NCBI GenBank assembly: GCA_946965045.2
Contig: OX337233.1
Location: forward strand, 1,674,001 to 1,738,000
Direction of reading: 5' to 3'
Origin: Epithemia pelagica
Lineage: Eukaryota; Bacillariophyta; Bacillariophyceae; Surirellales; Surirellaceae
Length of the DNA stretch: 64,000 nt
Under the pieces are notes generated by a model that was given only the letters and a program-made list of their open reading frames with translations, was not told where the DNA came from and did no database searches. Positions 43,665 through 55,439 of the stretch are shown one piece after another (the stretch's first letter is position 1; each line of letters begins with the position of its first letter). The translations under genes and the position numbers were made by a program.

Positions 43665-44078
43665 ATGGACACTGTTGTCTACGGAGACGCCATCAAGTTT
43701 GTTGGAGGCACGTATGTTGGACATGATGGGTGGATGGATCCAAAGCGCTCGGCTACCAAGATGAAGTTCCCTGTGATTGTGAGTTTGGGTGAGGGTGCAA
43801 CAAAGACGACAATGGTCCTCAAGGAGAATGTCGAGCTTGTCCGCGACATTCAACCACCCAGGTGCCTTGAGGAGGCTGTGCTTCAGCAGCATTTGCTGCT
43901 CAACAAGGCGATGAATGCTCTTGTGAAGCAATTTGCCCAGTGTGGATTGGAGAGCCCCAACACGATGGCCGCAATCTTTAAGGTCCGGCTCCAGAGAGCC
44001 ATCGACAAGCAGCGCATTTTAGGACCGAAAGCTTGGCTGCGTCCAGTTGTCTATGATCCCGAGAACATCTCCTCTTGA
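43665..44078 (+). CDS. transposon-borne 137-aa protein with KOW-like start
   Basis: Residues ~8-55 (GDAIKFVGGTYVGHDGWM, later KFPVIVSL and VLKENVELV) follow the spacing of a KOW/SH3-like barrel, a fold known to bind nucleic acids or proteins. The rest is predicted helical (LEEAVLQQHLLLNKAMNAL onward). A TTTGATTGTT leader motif lies 15-24 bp before the ATG and is shared with the 40507-40893 spacer. The gene diverges from the transposase and ends 38 bp before the right inverted repeat. Confidence 0.7.
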   Translation: MDTVVYGDAIKFVGGTYVGHDGWMDPKRSATKMKFPVIVSLGEGATKTTMVLKENVELVRDIQPPRCLEEAVLQQHLLLNKAMNALVKQFAQCGLESPNTMAAIFKVRLQRAIDKQRILGPKAWLRPVVYDPENISS

Positions 44079-44116
44079 GAAGTAGCCTTGCCTCCGGTAG
44101 TTGCCCGTAGTTTGCC

Positions 44117-44846
44117 GTAGCTTAACTTCGTAGTAGAACTTGTTGCGTTTGGTTTGTTTGTCGTTGATTGTCGTCTTGTCCGCTTGTCGTCTTGTCGTCT
44201 TGTCCGCTTGTCGTCTTGTCCGCTTGTCTTCTTGTCTTCTTGTCTTCTTGTCTTCTTGTCCGCTTCATCTTGTCCGCTTGTCGTCTTGTCCGCTTCATCT
44301 TGTCCGCTTGTTGTCTTGTCCGCTTCATCTTGTCCGCTTGTCGTCTTGTCCGCTTCATTTTATGAGGTCGGCGAGAACCATCCCGTGGGAGCACCACGAC
44401 AAAATAGAAGCACGACTCGTGCTTTCTGCAGTACTGTTGTACTAGAGAGGTACTGGAGGTACTGTAAATAGACCAAATGATGAGAACTGGGCTATTCAAG
44501 AATATTATAGCCTATCGTGGTGAGCAGAAAGTCCTTGCCGTTGAGCTTATTTACCGATGGCTCAAAAGACTAAGAAGATATGTAGTGTAGACTACATTAT
44601 TCGTCAGGCTTAGCAAATGATTGATAAGTAAGACATGACAAGACAAAAATTTCATCATGTGTGTGACCGTTTGATTCATGAGGCTTAATACGGTGAGCAC
44701 CGTTTTTATTGCCCCAGTTTTTGAACAAGAGACAATCGCCAAAACGACAAGGACTAGAACTGTTTAGCTAGTACTAAGCTAAAATGCTGCCTTGTCTGCT
44801 AGCATAGGGCGCGTGAGGTCATAGCCGACATAGTTTCGCGTGTTCC
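44117..44846 (-). repeat. right terminal inverted repeat
   Basis: Inverted counterpart of 39180-39910. The octamer array lies at about 44165-44360 and differs in unit order and in several bases from the left arm, so the arms are not being kept identical. Confidence 0.9.
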
Positions 44847-45675
44847 AGTCTCATTTCTAGCTCTAACTAGAGCATAGGTCCTCCGTTCATAGTCATGTGT
44901 ACCTGTTTGTGTCTTGGCCCATTGATGACCACCTGCATCAGCAACATGTAGGTTGATTGAAGACCATACAATATTGATATCTGGCCAGTCACCAGCAGGG
45001 AATTGTTCATGGACCCACACTATCCATATAATTTCAATACAAATAGCCACCTCAAACTGCCATTGAATTTATAGGAGAACCACTTTGGATTGAAGGGCTG
45101 TGGCTCACAGATTCTAAAGTCTATGTCATCCACTGACACCTTGCAAAAAAGGCCCAAGAGAATGGACAGACACAGGAAATTGAGAGAGCTAGACAGCAAG
45201 ATGTCCAATTTTCCATGGCTGAAGAATGTATCCAGAAGTTGATAGTGCAATGTGTTGTTTGCACAGATCCAGCATGCAATGGGGAGAAGTGCCTTGACTT
45301 TGGGTTCTTTTTTAACTGTTGATCCACCAAGAACCAAAGCCCGTTTCTTCTGTTTTGATTCTTTCAATAGACAAGGCTACATTCCTCATGGACCCAGAGC
45401 CTGTCAACTTCAAGTGACTCCTTTTCTGTGCTCACAAGACAAGATCTGCAGCAAACCTCAGAGACTTTTTATTGGTGTAGGTGACATGCAATATGCCCTC
45501 CTTCAACTCCTTCCTGTGTGCAAATGTGAAGAGTAGAGAATAACTGGTGTTAGAATTAGGAATTGAAATATGACTAATTATAAATGCTTTGGGTATACAC
45601 TTACAGTAGATTCACAACCATGTATCATTATGTCCTTGCAACATCCCAACTTATCATAAAACTGGGCAGTAGTCA
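44847..45675. other. spacer between the TIR element and the copia LTR
   Basis: A 115-codon minus frame (45020-45367) starts with Lys-rich sequence and has a hydrophobic middle. I do not recognise it. It could be part of the sequence interrupted by the copia insertion at 45676. Confidence 0.35.
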
Positions 45676-46466
45676 TGTTAGAATTCTCACCGTCTATGGT
45701 GGTTAGATTCTACATCTCATCGATTCCCCATGTCACATAGCCTCGTGCTATCGCATCATGCCACCTAGCTTCGAGCTATGTTCCCTAGCTGCGCTATATC
45801 GACCTATATTTCTTCGCAAATCATGAAAAGTGAGAATAGATTGACGAACTCACTCTCAAGACTAAACTGGGTCGTGCGGTATTACAACGAACGTAAATTT
45901 GGCCGTTGCTCGGACATTATACTAATGCCCTAAGCGTACGCGCCCGAAATCATCGAGCGCGCCCAAGCAACATCCAAGCGCCGTCGGATCCTATCCGATC
46001 CAACTGTCTAAGTATCCCAAGCACGACACACGATCATGCGAGACCATATTTCCATTCCCACAATCTCCAAATTGTCAACAAGCTGCGCGCCATGAAAACA
46101 ACTATGCCAACCCAAAGCAAGAGCTGTTGACCCTGTATATGTTATCCGCCCACATATACATGTCATATACATCACATGAATCGACTCCAACTATTCCAAA
46201 CCTGTTGCCGCCAAGAACCTATGACACATGACCCTTGGCAGGACTGAACATTTCACGTAGACCTATCGTAGTAATCAACACACAATCTAACAATAGTATC
46301 ACCATTTATCACATCCTCTTTTGTGTCCCGACTATCCCTTTGATAGACTACGACTTGGTTTCCTCTCTTACCCGTGGAGAGGTTTGTATCGGTTGGTGAC
46401 TAACTGATTGTCTGCTCTACCGAGCATCAATGCCACTGCAACTGCAATATCAAGAGAATTGTAACA
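45676..46466 (+). repeat. 5' LTR of a diverged copy of the array's copia element
   Basis: It starts TGTTAGAATTCT and ends GAGAATTGTAACA, with small indels relative to the array LTR (791 versus 783 bp). The iterons are at 45738, 45766 and 45786, the last shortened to 11 bp. The flank to the left is unrelated to the array flank, which confirms the LTR edge. Confidence 0.78.
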
Positions 46467-46502
46467 GATGAACAGTCTCAAAGCTTATTTCCTTGTGGTT
46501 TT

Positions 46503-47282
46503 ATGGATACTAATGAGCTTATCGCTCCTGTACGACAGATCTATCGAGCCAACCTGCATCCCGGGCAGCCCGATACCCTGGTGCAGCAGGAACTGGTGCC
46601 GACGCCGAAGGCAGCCAACACATCGGTCAACATCTCCGTCGACAGTTCCAACAGCAACCCATTCGAGACTCCAACCCAGCCTCACACTCCGATGCCTGCG
46701 CCGTTGGTTCGGCCACCGAGTCCACCTCGTCGGCTCGTCCCTTCTCGATCCTGTCGTACCACCCGGTTGATTGCTGATCATATCAAGTACTTCCGTCAAC
46801 CAACTTCTTCGACCTTCGATCCCGAGATCATCCGTGGGGAGACCCAGATCGAACGCCAGTTCCAATCGGTGACCCACATCGTCGACCAAGAAGACATTGA
46901 ACGTCTGAACGACCAACTTCATCGCTCTCCGAGGCGCCGCCTCATCTTGGCCGCCTTCTCGGGCAACCCCATCCGTACTGTCCACCTCCACTTCCTAACC
47001 TTCGAGCGCCCAACTGGATACTACAACACCATCTACATCGTGAACGCGACGACTTGCCCCCTGCCTCCTAACGTTGTACGCCTAGATAACTACGTTGCCT
47101 ACATTCACGAGGTCCATTCCATCGAGGACCATCGTGCAACTATCTTCCATTTGCGTGCCCAGACCGAGAACCACTCGGCTGAAGGTGATACCCCTTCTTC
47201 TGTTGCTTGTGCTGCCCCATCTGAGCCTGGAAACGACTCTGATCATTCGGAAGAGAGTGGAGATTCAGAAACCGAAGCTTAA
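46503..47282 (+). CDS. extra ORF upstream of gag, diverged copy (259 aa)
   Basis: Same length and layout as the array ORF, with 24 amino-acid differences and no indel. Within the first ~105 codons I count 7 replacement and 5 silent changes, so strong purifying selection is not evident. The open frame alone is suggestive because the neighbouring leader and gag both carry indels. Confidence 0.72.
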   Translation: MDTNELIAPVRQIYRANLHPGQPDTLVQQELVPTPKAANTSVNISVDSSNSNPFETPTQPHTPMPAPLVRPPSPPRRLVPSRSCRTTRLIADHIKYFRQPTSSTFDPEIIRGETQIERQFQSVTHIVDQEDIERLNDQLHRSPRRRLILAAFSGNPIRTVHLHFLTFERPTGYYNTIYIVNATTCPLPPNVVRLDNYVAYIHEVHSIEDHRATIFHLRAQTENHSAEGDTPSSVACAAPSEPGNDSDHSEESGDSETEA

Positions 47283-47581
47283 TTACTCATAGTTAACTCC
47301 CGTCCTCTCAAAACCGTTCCAAGACTTAAACTCAACGCACATCCGGGTACCCTTGGTCGCACAACACGCCACACATTCCCGTGTTGAAACTCAGCGAAAA
47401 TTTGTCGGAATCAACGGAAATGTCCAGGAGTCGCACATCACAACACACATCCGGGTAACACATACGTGGTACATAAGTGGCACACGTGGTACATCCGGGT
47501 TCACATCACATCACACATTAAATAAACCACATCACAATCACACCGCACATTAAATAAACATCGAACCAACCAAATAACACC

Positions 47582-49739
47582 ATGGATCCTCAATCACCCA
47601 AGACACCTACGACTCCTAAGGGAGAAGATAACCAAGACAATGTCTCGAACACAGACCTATTCGACCACATCATATTTACTGTCTGCCAATTCTTTACCAA
47701 GGAAATGGCCGACTACTTAACGAAGTGGATGAAATTCTATGGTTTTGAGAACATTACCCATATCATCTCGTATATGCAAACTAATACCGAGGAATCCATG
47801 AACGAACTGACCCAATACAAGGTCAACAAACAGACACATGATCTACAAGGCCCCACAAGACAGCAAATCAAGCTCTTGGCTTATTGGGCCATATACAAGA
47901 CCAATGAAATTCAAGACAAGCTATCCAATAGCGACTGGATGAACCTAACGAGGAAAGAGTTCAACACTTGGAGGATCAACACAGATTTCTCTAAGGGACC
48001 ACCTAGCCAAGTTCCAGTCTCGCCAATGAAGTCACCGTCATCTGCGAAATCTGTTAGCACAGTTACCGCCGCATCCCAATCTCAACAAGACCTTCCGGCA
48101 TTCAGAAAGGGAACTAAGCGCGACGCAACTGCGTATGAGGTATTCAAGGATGAACGATACTACGATTCATTCTGGCGTGTAGTCAAGACTACAGCTAAGG
48201 CTCAAGGCCTATCCAACGTTCTGAATTTCAAATACACACCACCCCATGATGATGAGTATGCCGAAGAACTTTTTCAAGAGCAACAAGTATTTCTTTACTC
48301 CGTTCTTGTCCGTATCATTCAGACTGACCAAGGTCAAGCCTATGTACGTGAATATGAACATGATGAAGATGCGCGTGCCGTATTGCAGAAGTTACATTCT
48401 TTGCATACCGAATCCGACCTAGCAAAACGAGAAGTCCTCCGTTTGACCAACTACATTTCCAATCTACGTCTTGACGACACATGGCACGGAACAACACGTC
48501 AATCTATTCTACACTTTCAAGAGCAGCTACGTTTGCTAGACAATCTGGTGACATTGTCTGATCGCATCCCTGATCATACCAGGATGACCTTCCTCATGCA
48601 AGCTGTAGAAAAGGTACCTGATCTCCGCCGAGTCGAGATCTTAGACAATGTGGTGAACACAAAATCCGGTGCGAAATCCCTTTGCTATCAATCATACTTC
48701 CGTCTTCTTCTGGACGCAGCTTATGACCATGATCAAGCAACCCAGTCATCTGTTCATAGTCGCCGTCGACATGTCAAACAACATGAATCACTATATGGCC
48801 AAGATACAGATACTGACATAACCTCACAAGATGATATGGAGTATCATGTTCACAACACTAACGTGACATCTGACTCTCCATCCTCTTCGTCCAAGGTTAG
48901 TCTACCGCGTGACCTCTGGTTTAAACTTTCTGAAGAAGATCGCAAGTTGATCATTAAGTACAACAAGATGATTCAAGCACCTTCATCAACAACGCCAAGG
49001 AAAGTGCAAACACATGCCCTTGACATTGATCCGAAACCTGATCCTGACCCCAATCAAGTTATATCTGACGACGACTCACCTGGCGTAGCCTCTGAGCATT
49101 CAGATGATTCAGATCCGGTCACACAATTTATCAACCAAGCCATGACGACTGATATCAATCCTCCGGCAACTGACCTGACTAGTGTTCTTTCTAACGCCAA
49201 GTCTAAGACGAGAGAGAAGGTTACTTTCAAAGCCAACATGCATAAACAAGCAGGACATGCTCCGCGCTACTTGTTTTCCAGGAAATCTACATTTACCAGG
49301 CAATCAATTGATTGACCGTGGTGCTAATGGAGGACTTGCTGGTTCTGACATGCGCATCCTTTCTAAGACTGGCCGTCATATCACTATTGTGGGTATTGAT
49401 AACCATGAACTTACTGGACTTCCTGTCGTCACATGTGCCGCAAAGTTTGAGACCAATGATGGACCTATTGTCGGCATCTTCAATAAATATGCTTATTATG
49501 GAAAGGGCTTATCTATCCATGATCCTGGTCAATTCGAGCATTTCGGACTTGCTGTTGATGAACGATCTGTTAAAGTTGATGGTAAACAACGCATCACTAC
49601 ACTTGATGGTCGTGCTATTCCCCTTCACATCAAGGATGGGTTAGCCTACATCCACTCCTTGGGTATCCCCAGCGACGATGACATGAATACCTTACCTCAG
49701 ATCATCTTCACGTCACCCGACACATGGGATCCTGGTGTT
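47582..49739 (+). pseudogene. truncated gag and protease of the diverged copia copy
   Basis: Gag is open for 577 codons (47582-49315). Near 49291 one extra base (TACATTT where the array has TACTTT) shifts the frame just before the protease IDRGANGG motif. The protease continues in another frame to about 49739. There the similarity to the array element ends abruptly within the segment before integrase. Integrase, RT, RNase H and any 3' LTR are absent. The copy cannot be autonomous. Confidence 0.88.
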
Positions 49740-50555
49740 TACCCTAGCAAAGAGACGGGGATGTCAGTAAAGTGAATTTAGTAAGAAAAAGAGGCTCTAG
49801 TAGCAGAAATAACATCTCTCTGTTGCCCAAACCCTGACTTTTCAGCAACTCATGATATCCACAGATCTTAGACACTGCCCCAACACTTCAGCCTCAGGGG
49901 TATCCATCATCAATCTGTCAGACTCATTCAAGGTTATGATCAGTACAAAACATTAAATTTTCTTGAAAATGTGCAAACTATGAATATTGGTGGTGGTTCT
50001 TGTCTGAACGGATGTCACTAGGGACCATTTGAATATTTCGTTTTGTGTGTGGAATGAGAAAATGATCCTTTGCGACCAAACAGTCATATATGCGACCATA
50101 TCCTAAAAAGCTGCTGTGGGCTTCCCGGGTGATCTAACCAAAACAAAGTGGGCGCGCTTTGGCAAAGTCTTAAGCATGATCTAAACAGACATTTCCCATG
50201 GGGCAAAGTCTTAGGCATGATCTAAACAAACATTTCCCATGGTGCACCCACTTTGCTTGGATGACGTGCTTGTCGGTTGGATTGACGAGAGTTAGGCTGA
50301 GGGGAGGGCCATGGTCTGTGCATTAGGGATTCCTAGTTCTCCGTGGTGTTTGGGAAGGGTGGCAATGAGGAGAGCGTGAGGGGGGAGTGACAGGTGTTGT
50401 TGTGTTGTACGTTGGAGAAAAGTGGAGTTGAGAGTGTCGAGTTGATGGATTGAGCTGAGAGTGTTTTATGTTGTTAGCTTTTGAACGAAATCTCCCCTAC
50501 ATTAGTCTAAGTCTGGAGGTGACCCCTTATAATTTTATCTTTTATCTCTCTACTT
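49740..50555. other. spacer with a small inverted-repeat structure
   Basis: No coding frame is supported. At about 50144-50255 CAAAGTGGGCGC and GCACCCACTTTG form ends of opposite orientation around two tandem 42-bp units (starts 50161 and 50203). This could be a very small hairpin transposon or a chance structure. Confidence 0.4.
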
Positions 50556-51730
50556 TTGTTCAGTTTATCAGACCCATTGGTCATTAGCACCATGGAAATG
50601 GCAAGGCCTGGGAAGGCAGAGAACATCCAGGTCGACCCTCATTTCATGACACATGAATCGACCTCCATGCGGCCCACTGAATTGGTGCACCATGGTCTCG
50701 TTTGCGGAAACAGATCGACAGAGTGTGTCACAGTCACGGGGACCACGGTTCACGGACGCATGATCCACCCTAATCCGCTAGGGAAAACAGAATGCGAAAC
50801 CGACCGCCAAAAGATACTACTACCGAACGGCCGAGGAACTCCATTATTCCACTGAAACCGCCATTCATTGTACATCATTCTAAAGAACCCGGTGCAGGTA
50901 ATACTGAATCTCATTTTTCGCTCATAAATCCATTTGCGTTGCGTTTGTTTTGTCCTTGAGCTTTATCAACAACCATGACAGCTGTGGCTCTTTGACAGGC
51001 CTTTCAGAAAATTGGCTGCAGGACTATTCGGACAACGATGTAGAAACTTTGTGCTCGGCGTTGAAGAAACCAGGCGGGTTGTCTGATGCAGAAGATGGAA
51101 CGATGATGGTCAATCCAGGACTGACCGTACCGAGATAAACTTAAAATTGCTTTGTTTTCTTTGTCCTCATTACTCTTATACCAGTTGTACCCTTGATGCA
51201 GGATCCATCCAGTTCGCACTTTTGAATCCAATGGTGGCGGTGAAGGCGGAAGAAGACTACCCCAATGAATTTGACAAGAGCTGTTCCCGATGTTATGGCA
51301 ATTTGGCCCCAGCATTTTGGCCCCAACATTCGAACCAGTATCGTGGGCAATCTGTTGTTTCTCTATCGTATATCATTCGTATCACCCAAAACCCATAAGC
51401 CGAAGCGGAAGATCCCTCATATATATAATATATAATATATAGGGCAGGCAAACAGCACATATAGCTCGATCCTATAGGAGATGGAAGGAAGATGCTACAT
51501 ACAATGCTAACAACGCTCGTGTTTGGACTCTGTTGCAGGCGGCGATGGATTGAACACCGGAACATGTATAACTGGATCTCTTCCCATGCAGGCGCATGCG
51601 GCATGGACTGCATTTGTTGCACATTATCGTGGATCTTCAGCCATTGAGAACATTGTTACTTCTTCATCCAGAGAGCCAACAATACAAGAGGGACTGAACT
51701 GGCATTTCGGTTACTTAATCCCATAAGTTG
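50556..51730 (+). other. short unrecognised frames, one possibly Gag-like
   Basis: Frames at 50556-50855 (99 codons), 50950-51138 (62 codons) and 51523-51726 (67 codons) do not join obviously. The second contains DNDVETLCSALKKPGG and NPGLTV, which resembles an N-terminal Gag motif that I recall from diatom retroelements. Splice-like signals (AG at 50998-50999, AG near 51202) make a spliced gene possible but unproven. AT-rich sequence lies near 51420-51440. Confidence 0.25.
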
Positions 51731-52004
51731 ACAGTTTGTAGACCTAGGCTTCCATCGAGGTAGCTTTGTCCCATCTTCAAAAGTCTGTTGCTGATTGCAT
51801 CCCATACTTGTAGATGGTTTCCTTGATGGCTGCTTCCACTTCCTCATTATCTTCCTAGAGAATATGGTGTAAACAATGTCCCATTTTTTCCTGGGTTTTC
51901 TTCCCTGTAGGCTAGCTGCGTCCACTGTCATATACACACATTCTGTCTTCGTCGCGACCATAGATGAATACCTCTAAGCCAGCATTCCATAACCTGTCAA
52001 AGAT

Positions 52005-54162
52005 ATGGATCACCCGTAGACGGTATATTTTGGGGTCCCCTGGATCTTTTTCCGAGCCACCGGTCGGCAAAATGACCTGTTTGAAAGGAAGCAGTCAAGG
52101 CACGGCCCGTCACATCGAAAAAGTGGGCGCATTTGTTTTCAGCGGGGGCACTGATGGCCAAGGTGTCACTGTGGGTAGTAATTTGGTCTCCACTAATAGT
52201 GCAATTGGGATTGGCTCTGGCCAGAAGGAGCTTGTCTGGTTGATGAGCAAGAACTGCCTGGGGGGCATTTGTATTATCATCTTTTTTTGGGAAGGTCCAG
52301 AAGTAACAGTGACACCGCTCGGGGATGTAGACGTGGACTCTTTCCACCGTTGGAATTTGCGTCGTAAGTCAGCAGCACTGGTAATAATAACGTTTGAAAT
52401 TCGGGAAAGTGGTGGCCCTTGAAGCTGTGCTAAAAGCGCTGCGGTGGCGGGGTTGAGGTTTGGCAGTTGGAGGGCACACTGGATGCCCTGATGGCCATGG
52501 CACGCATTGCAGCCTAAACAGTCGAGGGTGGGTCCCTGGGTGAAGAAGGGTCCTTGGGTATGGCTAAAATGATTCAAGTTTCTGCTGATCAGGCGTGGCC
52601 CAATGTGATCCGGGTCGTGGAGCCACTCGTATTCGCCCGTGGCACGCCCTTCCAGATCCACAGCCGGAACTTTGAGGAATGCCAGACCGCCGCCTGATTG
52701 ATGTTTGCGTAGCATGGTCCTAAAGCGATAAAATACTCTTTGGACGGATTTGACACCTTGGAGCCCTGCCAGTACTGCAGCCTTCTTTTGATTATCTGGC
52801 TCGAGCTTTGAGGAATTCCTCTTGCAATAGGACACTGTTGCGTTCACATTCGGACAAGTAACTTTTGGCTTTTTTTAAGTGGCTGAGGAGCATTCGGCGG
52901 GTAGGAGGAGACTCAAAAGTTGGAGGATCCCACTCCCGTTCGTCCAAAAAATATCTTTCAGTGCGTAGCTCAGAAATCCAAATGCACCAGAACCGAACCC
53001 GGCGGCGGGCATTAACAAGTGTTGGAGACCAAGGGTGGGAAGTGTGGAGAGGGTGGGTGTGATGGGCTCCACACTTCCTCTCGGCCGACAACATACCTCG
53101 ACTTAACTCGATAATTCCATTCAAAAGGGATTGCGTGGTTGGAAGGATCTTCGGAGGCAAGTTGTTCCAGACGATCAGATCTTTGAACCAGTTTGTGTTG
53201 GACGGAGTATTCTAATACGTGGGTGCGATATTGTAACGCGTGGTTGATGCGATGCATATGCAGGAGCCGCGTTAAAGTCGTGTCGAGGGGAGTAGGCTGT
53301 CCCCCGAAAAATTGCTGGATGTGGAGATCTACGAACAATCCTCGATGGTCAGAGGGAAAAAGTTCATGGTAAGCTGAGATGCCCGCTCGGGCCGTGCAAT
53401 TTGCAATGAGACGGGTCCCAAAGATGTAATCTAATCGTTTTGTTCCATGTTGATATGTGCCGGGGGGTGCCGAGGTCGGTCAAGGAACATTCCTGGACAA
53501 AGCGCAGGAGATGGCCACTTCCGTCATACAAACTCTCGTTTGCATCGATCATTAGCACTACCTTGTACTTGTCCAATACCAACTCATGAATTTCCTTCTG
53601 GAGGTCGCTTGTAATGGTCCAATACCAACTCATGAATTTCCTTCTGGAGGTTGCGGAAGAACTGCTTCCTGGGATCGGGGGTGTTGTTGGGGTTTTGGGT
53701 CCGAAGTAGACGCCACTGCTGCATAAAGGCGGTGTGGCCACCGGCTTGGCTGGGATCTTGATTACACACCCTGTAAGTGGAAATCACTGCTAACTTGCTC
53801 TGCTGATGATGTCCCCGTACAAGGAGCGCGGACCAGCAGCCCATCTGTAACGGATCCGCACGCTGTCGGCATCTGGGTTGCCATGGACCATGGGCCAAGA
53901 TACAAGTGCCACTAGGCTGGTAGCATGTATGATACCGGACAGATGAAGACGCCGTAGCCATAGTGCACGGTTTGAGGACTCGATTAAATTGATGGAAGAT
54001 TTCATGTTGGGCATGGGGGTTGCACCAATCCACATTGGTCTCGACTAAGCCTAGGATATCCATGTCGGCGCCCATGGTCGTGATGGCCACAGTCTGAGCA
54101 TGGCTGAAATTGGTTTGTGATTCCAGGCCGTTAATGTTCTGGAAATAGAGGCGTAAATGGTC
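52005..54162 (-). pseudogene. LINE-type ORF2: APE endonuclease and start of reverse transcriptase
   Basis: Reading right to left: LYFQNINGLE (endonuclease Asn), ILGLVETNVDW (Glu), VVLMIDANES (Asp/Asn), KRLDYIFGT, then SDHRGLFVDL (catalytic Asp-His). A linker follows, then a segment ending RWKESTSTSPSG, which precedes RT in diatom LINEs. Finally GDPKIYRLRVIHIF, an RT motif, appears near 52030. Similarity stops at about 52005, so the YxDD active site and the rest of RT are lost. Several frameshifts are present, one caused by a 46-bp tandem duplication at 53571-53662. The order endonuclease then RT defines a non-LTR retrotransposon. Confidence 0.75.
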
Positions 54163-55030
54163 ATGATTCTTAGGGGTACAGGGGTCGCCCCCTACCGCAA
54201 GACGAAAGGAAGCAAGAGCGACAACGATGTGAAATATGATGAAGCTGACAAAAAAGTCACAGCTACCAACAGTAAGCTCCTCAATGGTTTCAACATATCA
54301 ACGGCTCCCCCTCAAGTCTGTAAATACGCACAGAAGCTGGTGGCTCCTTTTCTGCTCCTCCTCAAGTCTGTAAATACGCACAGAAGATGGTGGCTCCTTT
54401 TCGGACCAACCATACAAATCTTCATGATGCCGTTCGGGATGCCATGGCTGATTCAGATTTTGTATCCTCAGCCACCGACAAAAAGTCGGGAGCACCCCTT
54501 CTGATAATGGCAGTGGTCCGCCATCTAGTGAACCACAAGGAACAGCTGTGGTTCCAGCCAAACACACTGGAGTTCAAGATTCCTGTGAGGCCTCAAGATT
54601 TCCTGTCCCCCTTGTGAAGAAGGAAAACTTCATTGCAATAAAACCAACTTCTAAAAAAACAAGAGGTTGTTTCCTATCTTCAAACAGGGTGGAGCACCCT
54701 CTTTGGCCATCATCATGTCGTGCAAATGTACACGATGCCCCATGAGGAATGACACAAACGACGCCCAGCTCCTCATGCCCTTTCCCATTCACATTTGGAA
54801 TGCATACCCTGTCTTACCCAGGTATGCTGACAATGGAATGCTGTCCATTTGGATGGAACAAGCCCACTTCCCAAGTCCAGGAAGGCTTGATGCTCATGTA
54901 AAGCAATGGGGACAAAGTCTCCAGGATGATCTATGAGCCCACCCAACATTTAGATAAGATCATGGAGTATCTGTCCGTGTGGAAAGGACTTCACACCATC
55001 AACGGCGGGGTGAGTGAATCTCCTCCCTTG
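54163..55030 (+). other. unrecognised plus-strand frames after a 50-bp tandem duplication
   Basis: A 50-bp block starting CTCAAGTCTGTAAATACG occurs at 54311 and 54361. Frames at 54387-54617 (76 codons) and 54667-54936 (89 codons, Cys/Pro-containing) are in different frames and may be pieces of one decayed gene. No family is recognised. Confidence 0.25.
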
Positions 55031-55039
55031 TAGCCAGAG

Positions 55040-55434
55040 CTACAGGGGGAGTTTATCACCACATGGCCCCCAAGTGGTGAACTCATCAGCTTCTCTCTGA
55101 TACTGGTAGATCTGGTCGGTTGTCATGTCACCTTTGAAGTTGACCAATCTCATTGACGTGGAGTAGTGGCGAAGAGACTTCTTCCATAATAATGAGTTCT
55201 GGTTTTTTTCGGCTACACACAGGTCAATGAGGCAGTCAAAACCCTCGACAAAACGGCAAATCTGGATGCTGTCCATGCATATGGTCGAGATCTGTTTTGC
55301 TTTGTCATCATATGGGACCTGCCGTTGTGTAGGAAGGTCCTCACAGCCTAATAGACACTTGTTCACAGTCTCATTGATCTTGTTTTGAAAGTCCTGAAAC
55401 TTTTGGTCGATACCATGCTCTTTGTATTTTCCAA
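55040..55434 (-). CDS. unrecognised ORF (108-130 aa)
   Basis: The frame is open from about 55434; the first ATG-type start gives 108 residues from 55366. The sequence is mixed in composition, with SLRHYSTSMRLVNFKGDMTT near its end, and looks like a fragment of a larger protein. No family is recognised. Confidence 0.25.
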
Positions 55435-55439
55435 TCCTC

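Larger units (their letters stand above)
39180..44846. mobile_element. 5.67-kb DNA transposon with ~730-bp terminal inverted repeats
   Basis: The segment is bounded by long inverted repeats (39180-39910 and 44117-44846). It contains, in order, a 194-aa gene (-), a 494-aa gene (+), an IS5/PIF-type DDE transposase (-) and a 137-aa gene (+), arranged as two divergent pairs. The outer ends begin GGAACAYGCGAAAC. I could not identify a target-site duplication next to either end, so the exact termini are uncertain. The four internal frames are open, unlike most of the surrounding DNA, so the element may be relatively young. Classical PIF/Harbinger elements carry a transposase plus one DNA-binding partner, and this one carries three companions. 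Confidence 0.8.
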
